A stretch of DNA of 64,000 nucleotides from Vibrio sp. (GTDB lineage: Bacteria > Pseudomonadota > Gammaproteobacteria > Enterobacterales > Vibrionaceae). A program made the translations under genes and the position numbers. Positions within the stretch are counted from its first letter, which is position 1; each line of letters opens with the position of its first letter. This document shows positions 57,552 through 64,000 of this stretch, piece by piece. The notes beneath the pieces were generated by a model that saw only the letters and a list, made by a program, of their open reading frames with translations, had not been told where the DNA came from and searched no databases. Location: the NCBI GenBank assembly GCA_028131545.1, contig JAOICL010000005.1, forward strand, positions 50,771 to 114,770, read 5' to 3'.

Positions 57552-58745
57552 TTACTGCTGTAATGTCGCGTTGTAGCGACGTAGACCAGCGTCTAAATCC
57601 GCAATCAAATCATCGGTATCTTCTAATCCAATATGAACTCGAATCAATGTACCAGTAAAGTTGGGATTCGCGACGGTACGTAAGCTATTAAAACTAGCGG
57701 GTTCATTGGCAAGAATTAAGCTTTCGAAGCCACCCCAAGAGTAACCCATACCAAAATGTGTCATGCCGTCGAGTAGGGCGGTCGTTGCTTCAGAATGGCT
57801 GGTTTTTAATACGAAAGAAAACAGGCCATTTCCACCAGTAAAATCACGTTTAAAAAACTCATGACCAGGGCAAGATTCTAGTGCTGGGTGTCTTACTTCG
57901 GCAACTTCAGGTCTATTTTGTAGCCATTGAGCCACTTTAAGGCTATTTTCTGCATGTTGACGAAGTCGAACATCTAACGTACGGATACCACGTAAGCCCA
58001 TGTACGCATCATCAGGCGACACACATTGACCCATTAAATAGCTTTGTTCACGTAATTGATCCCAATGCTTTTCAGTGGCAATCGCAGTTCCTAGCATCAC
58101 ATCAGAGTGTCCAACAATGTATTTGGTTGCCGCTTGAATCGAGATATCAACACCGAATTCAAAGGGCTTAAAGTTCACGCCGGCTGCCCATGTATTATCA
58201 AGCATAACGATAATATCGTGTTCATGTGCAATGGCTGACATGGTCGGAATATCCATCACTTCCATTGTGATTGAACCTGGAGATTCAGTGAATAGGATCT
58301 TCGTGTTCGGTTTAATCAGATCTCGAATACCTTCGCCAATCAGTGGATCGTAATACGTGGTTTCAATACCCATTTTTTTCAAGATCACGTCACAGAAATC
58401 ACGAGTAGGCTCATAACAGGTGTCGACCATTAATACGTGATCACCCGTTTCAACAAAGGATAGGATCGCATTCGAAATCGCAGCAGCACCACAAGGGTAC
58501 AATGCGCAGCCAGCACCGCCTTCTACTTCGACCATGGCATCTTGAAGTGCAAAGTGAGTCGTTGTACCACGGCGTCCATAAAATAACGTTTTATTCGCGC
58601 GATTAATGGTGGCTTTCTTTTTATCCGCAACAGAATTAAAGACAACAGTTGAGGCACGTTGAACCGATGGGTTTACGACCCCATTTGTCCATTTTGGATC
58701 TCGACCAGCGGTAATAAATTTAGTTTTATCGGAATGCTCTGACAT
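57552..58745 (-). CDS. metC: cystathionine beta-lyase
   Basis: 397 residues of the Cys/Met PLP family. The PLP-binding Lys lies in SIQAATKYIVGHSDVMLG (~212), with YGRRGTTTHFAL near the N-terminus and CALYPCGAAAISNAIL in the cofactor region. It splits cystathionine to homocysteine, pyruvate and ammonia in methionine synthesis. The start is supported by AAGGATGG. Divergent from the RluA-family gene. Confidence 0.92.
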   Translation of the reverse strand: MSEHSDKTKFITAGRDPKWTNGVVNPSVQRASTVVFNSVADKKKATINRANKTLFYGRRGTTTHFALQDAMVEVEGGAGCALYPCGAAAISNAILSFVETGDHVLMVDTCYEPTRDFCDVILKKMGIETTYYDPLIGEGIRDLIKPNTKILFTESPGSITMEVMDIPTMSAIAHEHDIIVMLDNTWAAGVNFKPFEFGVDISIQAATKYIVGHSDVMLGTAIATEKHWDQLREQSYLMGQCVSPDDAYMGLRGIRTLDVRLRQHAENSLKVAQWLQNRPEVAEVRHPALESCPGHEFFKRDFTGGNGLFSFVLKTSHSEATTALLDGMTHFGMGYSWGGFESLILANEPASFNSLRTVANPNFTGTLIRVHIGLEDTDDLIADLDAGLRRYNATLQQ

Positions 58746-58891
58746 ATTCCATCCTTGTCAAATAAGTAATCAATTCTTATTGGTTAGATTACAACACTTT
58801 GCCAGGGAGTAACACCGATGTTTTTCGCTTCTGTAGGGTATATGGTTACGTGAAAAGGTTATATACTCTTGGGATAACCAATGAGGCCACC

Positions 58892-59581
58892 ATGTTTGAT
58901 ATTTTATACACAAATGATGACTTTTTAGTGATCAATAAACACCCTAATGTGTCCGTTCATAAAGACGATGGTGACACCATGCTTCTTGAAGAAGTAAAAA
59001 AAGAAACGGGTGATTCACAGCTCTATCTTATTCATCGTTTAGATAAAATGACCTCTGGTCTCTTATTATTGGGGCGACACTCGACTGCTGCTCGCGTGTT
59101 ATCTCAGCAATTTGCTGACAGACAAATAAACAAGTTCTATCTCGCGATTGGGCTAAAAAAGCCAAAGAAAAAACAAGGCTTAATCAAAGGCGATATGGTA
59201 CGTTCGAGACGAGCGAGTTGGAAGCTAATTAATTCTACTGATAACCCAGCGATTACTCAGTTTTTCTCTGCCGCGGGTGATAGCGGAGAACGCGTGTTTT
59301 TATGCAAACCCTACACAGGGAAAACACACCAGATTAGGGTGGCGTTAAATTCAATTGGTTCTTCCATTGTCGGCGATGCTATTTATTCTCCGTCGAGTTC
59401 GGCAGACAGGGGTTATTTACACGCTTTTCAATTACAGTTTCGCTTTAATGATGTCGATTACTGCTTCCAATGTGATCCGAGTGATGATTCAAATCTGGGT
59501 AGCAAGTGGCAAACAGAAACGGTTAAAAAAGCCATCGAGACATGGTCATCACCAGAGACTCAACCTTGGCCAAATGTATAA
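58892..59581 (+). CDS. RluA-family pseudouridine synthase
   Basis: 229 residues from ATG 58892 (the frame extends to 58799 but the fold begins with MFDILYTNDDFLVINKH). Catalytic Asp in LIHRLDKMTSGLLLLG (~49), plus GKTHQIRVALNS near 150. It has no S4 domain. It isomerises uridine in structured RNA; the target is unknown for this TIGR01621-like subgroup. Followed after 32 bases by a methyltransferase gene. Confidence 0.82.
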   Translation: MFDILYTNDDFLVINKHPNVSVHKDDGDTMLLEEVKKETGDSQLYLIHRLDKMTSGLLLLGRHSTAARVLSQQFADRQINKFYLAIGLKKPKKKQGLIKGDMVRSRRASWKLINSTDNPAITQFFSAAGDSGERVFLCKPYTGKTHQIRVALNSIGSSIVGDAIYSPSSSADRGYLHAFQLQFRFNDVDYCFQCDPSDDSNLGSKWQTETVKKAIETWSSPETQPWPNV

Positions 59582-59613
59582 CATACTGACTTTAAAACAA
59601 GATAAGGTTTACC

Positions 59614-60561
59614 ATGCAAGAATCCGCATTACCGGTGTTTTTTGAACACATCAAACAACAATTACTCGATGTACCGAATGAGATCCGACGTGTCTTTCAT
59701 GGTCGTGGTCGATGTTATGATGGGTTAGATCAATTAACAGCGGACTGGGTAAATGGTCAACTGTTAGTACATGTGTTTAAAGAACCCTCTCCGGAATTTA
59801 TTGTTCAGTTTAAACAGGATCTAGTGGCCTTATCTCATAGCGCTGAATGGCAACATGCACAGGGTAAAACCATTGTATTGCAACATCGCTATGGCGAGGG
59901 GGCACCCAGCGAAACGTTAGTCGGCGAATTGGATTCAACCCCTATTGCGATAGAAAATGACTTGAAATACCAATTAGATATTGGTCGTAATCAAAATTTT
60001 GGTTTGTTCTTAGACATGCGTTTAGGAAGACAATGGGTGCAAGAACAGGCTCGTCATGCGAACGTATTGAACTTATTTTCTTACACCTGTGGTTTTTCGG
60101 TTGCCGCGATTGAAGGAGGAGCCGATCAAGTGGTGAACGTCGATATGGCGAAATCTTCCTTATCAAAGGGAAAAACAAACCACAAATTGAACGGGCATGA
60201 TCTTGCAAAGGTGAAATTCTTAGGGCACGACATTTTTAAATCTTGGGGCAAGATCAAAAAGTCAGGTCCTTATGATCTGATCGTGATCGATCCGCCGTCA
60301 TTCCAAAAGGGCAGTTTTGCATTAACGAAGGATTACGCGAAAATTTTACGACGCCTACCGGATCTATTAACCGATCAGGGTAAAGTGATGGCGTGTGTGA
60401 ATTCACCTCAAGTATCACCGGATTTTTTAATTGAAGGCATGAAAACCGAAGCGCCCATGTTGGACTATAAAGGGCGTTTAGAGAACCCAGAAGAATTTAA
60501 AGATCATGATCCTGATGCCGCTTTAAAAGTGATGTTATTTGAACGTAATGGTGAAGCTTAA
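59614..60561 (+). CDS. class I SAM-dependent methyltransferase, RlmI-like
   Basis: 315 residues. SAM motif I is NLFSYTCGFSVAAIEGGA (~150) and the motif IV is VIDPPSFQKGSF (~225), as in RlmI/RlmK-type 23S rRNA cytosine methyltransferases. It lacks the N-terminal PUA domain of RlmI, so the target is uncertain. Co-oriented with the pseudouridine synthase, forming a likely RNA-modification pair. Confidence 0.78.
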   Translation: MQESALPVFFEHIKQQLLDVPNEIRRVFHGRGRCYDGLDQLTADWVNGQLLVHVFKEPSPEFIVQFKQDLVALSHSAEWQHAQGKTIVLQHRYGEGAPSETLVGELDSTPIAIENDLKYQLDIGRNQNFGLFLDMRLGRQWVQEQARHANVLNLFSYTCGFSVAAIEGGADQVVNVDMAKSSLSKGKTNHKLNGHDLAKVKFLGHDIFKSWGKIKKSGPYDLIVIDPPSFQKGSFALTKDYAKILRRLPDLLTDQGKVMACVNSPQVSPDFLIEGMKTEAPMLDYKGRLENPEEFKDHDPDAALKVMLFERNGEA

Positions 60562-60760
60562 TACCACATCAGTGTTAGATAGCTTCATGATAATGAATGA
60601 AAACCCCGCATTTATCGTATTAAAAGTCGTGAACTCACTCGAAATACGTGTCGCTTATCGGTTTATCTGACGTTTCACTGACAACATATCCTTATTTTGC
60701 TTTTTACTTAATTGTATCAAAACGATAACAATAAAATAACAAGCAAGATAAGGACTATCT

Positions 60761-62764
60761 ATGAAATCACCCTACCTATCCCTCTTAACGACCTCTATTT
60801 TAATGGGTATCTCTGGCCATACGATGGCCGAAGCGTTAACCGAGATTACACTGAGCCAAACACAACAAGATGAAGCGGCGATTATTGCTGCTCAACCAGA
60901 CAGCCTTGCGCTGGTACGTGAATCGATTGAAACCTTAGATAATCCCTCAGTAGAAGCCATTACTGTCGGAGCAAACGCCAATCCATCGAATGTTAAACGC
61001 GTGGAAAGCATCATCAATGAGCAAGATTGGGATTTTCTTTTTCCTGAACGAGCGCCAGAATACACGTACTTAAACTTTTTAAAAGCAATCGGTAAATACC
61101 CCGCCTTTTGTGGAGATTATACCGATGGACGCAATGCTGAAGCCATCTGCCGGAAATCTTTAGCGACCATGTTTGCGCACTTTGCTCAAGAAACAGGAGG
61201 GCACAATAGCTACAGCGCAATCCCTGAATGGCGACAAGCGTTAGTGTACCTACGTGAAATTGGTTGGACGGAAGAAGCATCCGGAGGATATGGTGTGTGC
61301 AGTACCAGTATATGGCAGGGGCAAGCTTATCCTTGTGGTACGAACGCCGATGGCACGTATAAAAGTTACTTTGGGCGCGGGGCCAAACAGTTAAGTTATA
61401 ACTACAATTATGGGCCATTTTCCCAATCTATTTATGGCAATGTTGAGAAGCTACTTGATGAGCCAGAACTCGTTGCCGATACATGGTTAAACCTGGCCAG
61501 TGCCGTCTTCTTTTATCTTTACCCACAACCACCGAAACCCAGCATGCTGCATGTGATTGACGGCACTTGGCAACCGAATGAACAAGATAGGGCAGCCGGT
61601 CTCATTCCGGGTTTTGGGGTAACGACACAAATCATTAATGGGGGAATTGAATGCGGTGGCAGTGCCGAGCATAAACAATCCCAAAACCGAATTGATTACT
61701 ATAAAGAGTTTGCCAACCACCTGAATGTGCCAATTCCTGCAAATGAAGTGTTGGGTTGTGCAAGCATGCAACAATTTAACAGCGATGGTGCGGGTGCGCT
61801 GGATATCTATTGGGAGATGGATTGGGGTTGGACACCCGATACACCAGATGGCCGCACGTATAAATGTCAGTTAGTGTCTTATCAAGGGCCGTTTTCTGCT
61901 TTCAATGAAGGGGATTATCAACGCTGTGTTGAAGATAAGTTCGATGTGACCGTTGTTGATAATAATGAAGGACCGATTAATCAACTGCCTCAAGCTGAGA
62001 CAGGGCAAGACATCACGGTTAACGCTGATAATAGCGTCACCACCGTATTGGACGCGTCAGCATCAACGGACTCTGATGGCACCGTCGTACGTTATGCATG
62101 GCAACAAATTGATTCTACAGGTATCGGCGTGTCTATCGCTTCGGCAGATCAAGCTCAAACAGCGATCACGATTCCAGCGTTATCTAACGATCGTGTGTTC
62201 ACCTTCAGAGTGACGATTGAAGATGATAAAGGGGCAACGGATTCGGATACTATGCGTGTTACGGCAAATGTCACACAAAGTAACAATGTGGCTCCAACCG
62301 CATCATTGAATGCACAGACAAGCACAGAAGAAGGCAGCTTCGTTCAAGTGACCTCTACAGTGACGGATCCGGATGATGATACTCATAGCTATACCTGGTC
62401 TGTTAGTCCATCAGTTAACTTTACAGCGGCGAATGACAATCAAAGTATTTCCTTTGTGGCACCAGAAGTTGAGGTGGATACCCCATATTCTGTTCAATTA
62501 ACCGTACAAGATTCGGCAAGTAATAGCACTACGGCAGCAACGACGGTAACGGTCATTAATATTACCGAAGGGCCAGATACAGGGGAAGGGGAGTATAGTG
62601 CCTATCAAGAAGGGGCTAATTACCAAGCAGGCGACAAAGTCACTCATCAAGGTGACGATTACGAATGTAAACCGTGGCCTTATTCTGGATGGTGTTCAGG
62701 TGCAGCGTGGGCCTATGAGCCAGGGGCCGGAACCAGTTGGGAAAGCGCTTGGATAAAACTTTAA
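60761..62764 (+). CDS. secreted GH19 chitinase with PKD-like and CBM5/12 modules
   Basis: 667 residues with a Sec signal peptide (cut near TMAEA). The GH19 domain (~90-330) has the catalytic Glu in FAHFAQETGGHNSYSA (~148) and FGRGAKQLSYNYNYGPFS, typical of the family. Two PKD/Ig-like domains follow (~410-500 and ~510-605), then a C-terminal chitin-binding module (YSAYQEGANYQAGDKVTHQG ... SWESAWIKL). It breaks chitin beta-1,4 bonds outside the cell. Upstream AAGGAC supports the start. It sits next to the integron integrase gene. Confidence 0.9.
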   Translation: MKSPYLSLLTTSILMGISGHTMAEALTEITLSQTQQDEAAIIAAQPDSLALVRESIETLDNPSVEAITVGANANPSNVKRVESIINEQDWDFLFPERAPEYTYLNFLKAIGKYPAFCGDYTDGRNAEAICRKSLATMFAHFAQETGGHNSYSAIPEWRQALVYLREIGWTEEASGGYGVCSTSIWQGQAYPCGTNADGTYKSYFGRGAKQLSYNYNYGPFSQSIYGNVEKLLDEPELVADTWLNLASAVFFYLYPQPPKPSMLHVIDGTWQPNEQDRAAGLIPGFGVTTQIINGGIECGGSAEHKQSQNRIDYYKEFANHLNVPIPANEVLGCASMQQFNSDGAGALDIYWEMDWGWTPDTPDGRTYKCQLVSYQGPFSAFNEGDYQRCVEDKFDVTVVDNNEGPINQLPQAETGQDITVNADNSVTTVLDASASTDSDGTVVRYAWQQIDSTGIGVSIASADQAQTAITIPALSNDRVFTFRVTIEDDKGATDSDTMRVTANVTQSNNVAPTASLNAQTSTEEGSFVQVTSTVTDPDDDTHSYTWSVSPSVNFTAANDNQSISFVAPEVEVDTPYSVQLTVQDSASNSTTAATTVTVINITEGPDTGEGEYSAYQEGANYQAGDKVTHQGDDYECKPWPYSGWCSGAAWAYEPGAGTSWESAWIKL

Positions 62765-62823
62765 CAGAACGCTAAAAGAGACATATAGCATAAACAGGTA
62801 AATACCCACATAGGCCTTAGCTT

Positions 62824-63798
62824 TTAGCTGGGGTCTATTAATTTTGACAGAGGGCTGGTGACACCATTTGCCCCTTGCTGAATGATGTGCGTATAAATTT
62901 GTGTGGTACGAACATCACTGTGACCCAATTGTGATTGTACCGTACGGATATCGGCACCTGATTGTAATAAATGGGTTGCGAAGGAGTGCCGAAGCGTATG
63001 AGGCGTAATGTGTTTCTTTAAATGGGCTTGTATTGCGGCTTGCTTAATACTTCTTTGAATTTGTTTTTCATTAATATGATGACGACGAATTTTATTTGAT
63101 TCAGGGTCTCGGCTCAGATTTTTTGCCGGAAATAAGTACTGCCAAGCTAATGCTTTGCTTTCATTGCTGTATTTTTCTCTGAGTCGATGCTTCATCCATA
63201 CCCCATCGAATTCTGGATTGTTTAGGTCAACATCTAAATATTGCGTGACAATATTCACTTGCTGGTGCAAAGCGGATTTTAACTCAGTGGCCAGTGTGAC
63301 GACTCGATGTTTCCCACCTTTACCATCCCAAACTCGAATGCAGTTATAATCAAAATCAATGTCTTTAACTCTCAGTCGAACGGCCTCCATTAACCTTAAT
63401 CCACTTCCATAAAGTAAGCTACACACAAGATGATGATTCGCAGGGCAATATTGAAGAAGACTTTTTACCTCCATTGGGGTTAATACTTCTGGTAATTTCG
63501 CTTCTTTTCGGCTTCGGACAAAATCCAATTGTGTTGACAGTGACGTATTTAAAATATTTTTATAAAGAAATTGCAATGCATTCAATGCTTGCGTTTGAGT
63601 GGAAGCCGACACATTTCGTTGATTCACTTGAAAGCTTAAAAAGGATTCAACATGTGTATCGTTTAATTGTGCTGGATGTTGATTATTATGAAATCGAATG
63701 TATTGAACAATCCAATATAGATAGGCTTCGATGGTTTTCTTGGCATAACGTTTTTCATACATATGCTCTTTAATCATACTTAAAAATGGAGATTTCAT
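62824..63798 (-). CDS. intIA: integron integrase IntIA (superintegron type)
   Basis: 324 residues from ATG 63798 (AAGG eight bases upstream); the frame extends past this but the integrase homology begins at MKSPFLSMIKEHMYEKRYAK. A tyrosine recombinase with catalytic R135, H267, R270, H293 and Y302 all present. The integron-specific insertion between patches II and III is seen at ~195-225 (LNNPEFDGVWMKHRL ... ALAWQYLFPA). It recombines attI with attC sites of gene cassettes. Integron integrases are normally divergent from their array, so attI and cassettes should begin beyond 63798, probably past the window edge. Confidence 0.93.
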   Translation of the reverse strand: MKSPFLSMIKEHMYEKRYAKKTIEAYLYWIVQYIRFHNNQHPAQLNDTHVESFLSFQVNQRNVSASTQTQALNALQFLYKNILNTSLSTQLDFVRSRKEAKLPEVLTPMEVKSLLQYCPANHHLVCSLLYGSGLRLMEAVRLRVKDIDFDYNCIRVWDGKGGKHRVVTLATELKSALHQQVNIVTQYLDVDLNNPEFDGVWMKHRLREKYSNESKALAWQYLFPAKNLSRDPESNKIRRHHINEKQIQRSIKQAAIQAHLKKHITPHTLRHSFATHLLQSGADIRTVQSQLGHSDVRTTQIYTHIIQQGANGVTSPLSKLIDPS

Positions 63799-63811
63799 TG
63801 TGATCACCTTA

Positions 63812-63827
63812 CTGTTTATACATACAG
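63812..63827. promoter_or_regulatory. LexA (SOS) box in the intIA promoter
   Basis: CTGT-TTATACAT-ACAG matches the CTGT-N8-ACAG LexA consensus exactly and the flanks extend the match to the 20-base E. coli consensus. It lies 13 bases before the start codon, overlapping the likely promoter, as known for other integron integrase genes controlled by the SOS response. Confidence 0.85.
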
Positions 63828-64000
63828 TTATAGTAAAGTGTCCAACTATTGGCAAGATTTGGACATTATGTCCAATAATATGAAGCATAAAAACAAGAGG
63901 CATATCATAAAATATTGAAATACCTGATTTATCATGATTGATAGAAAGTGACAAAGCGATATGATGGTTAACATTAAAAAGAAGATTATCAGACACTTTG

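Noticed and set aside
60562..60760. CRP site before the GH19 chitinase
   Set aside because: No TGTGA-N6-TCACA match better than chance was found there.
63828..64000. attI site beyond the integrase promoter (GTTAAC at about 63967-63972)
   Set aside because: GTTAAC alone does not satisfy the GTTRRRY core and no paired simple site was seen; attI more likely lies past the edge.

Overview
The window looks like a chromosomal segment of a low-GC member of the Vibrionaceae (Aliivibrio/Photobacterium/Vibrio-like). The basis is gene content: a superintegron-type integrase with a LexA box, DUF3334 and DUF3565 proteins, MneA, a sapABCDF operon, a VexIJK-type efflux operon with two adaptors, and a GH19 chitinase. 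The AT-rich base composition fits. The genus is inference. I saw no rRNA, tRNA, CRISPR array, insertion sequence or prophage.

Layout. 1-8.6 kb: the 5' part of a glycine-zipper lipoprotein gene, DUF2786 and DUF3334 proteins, the large FAD/Fe-S oxidoreductase YdiJ, then a signalling patch with a BLUF photoreceptor divergent from a REC-GGDEF-EAL regulator. 8.8-15.6 kb: a CRP-site-preceded two-gene unit. It encodes an 1834-residue secreted chitin-binding, Ig-like, beta-propeller and cytochrome protein with planctomycete-type DUF1587/1592/1588/1585 modules, followed by a Tat-exported DUF1552 protein. 15.7-24.6 kb: Spo0M-like, DUF3565 and ASCH proteins, an AzgA-type purine permease, the ynjBCDF operon, DUF1289, and rplY with a structured leader. 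24.7-27.9 kb: an RpiR-type regulator divergent from a TsdBA-like thiosulfate/tetrathionate cytochrome pair, then MneA. 28.5-35 kb: a sugar-glycerate catabolic operon with PTS EIIBC, a GH38 mannosidase (MngB), a GH13_18 phosphorylase and an unlinked EIIA carrying a membrane tail. 35.5-38 kb: the Hsp70-like YegD, small membrane proteins and short tandem repeats.

38-44.7 kb holds what I consider the strongest candidate for an undescribed system. An M20 carboxypeptidase is divergent from two overlapping ATP-grasp ligase genes, and a cytoplasm-looking M14 zinc carboxypeptidase with FN3 and DNRLRE-like modules follows. One ligase carries a C-terminal helix-hairpin-helix and lacks a normally conserved metal-binding Asn. 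Together they could form a cycle that makes and unmakes peptide bonds at carboxyl termini; substrate and role are unknown.

44.7-64 kb: a YeeZ-like dehydrogenase, a DnaA-box-like cluster, sapFDCBA (peptide/polyamine ABC system), a divergent VexIJK-type RND operon, tag, metC, an RluA-family pseudouridine synthase with an RlmI-like methyltransferase, a secreted GH19 chitinase, and the integron integrase IntIA on the minus strand. Its attI site and any cassette array should lie beyond the right edge. Two recurrent themes are chitin-surface enzymes (8.9 and 60.8 kb) and compatible-solute or peptide catabolism.
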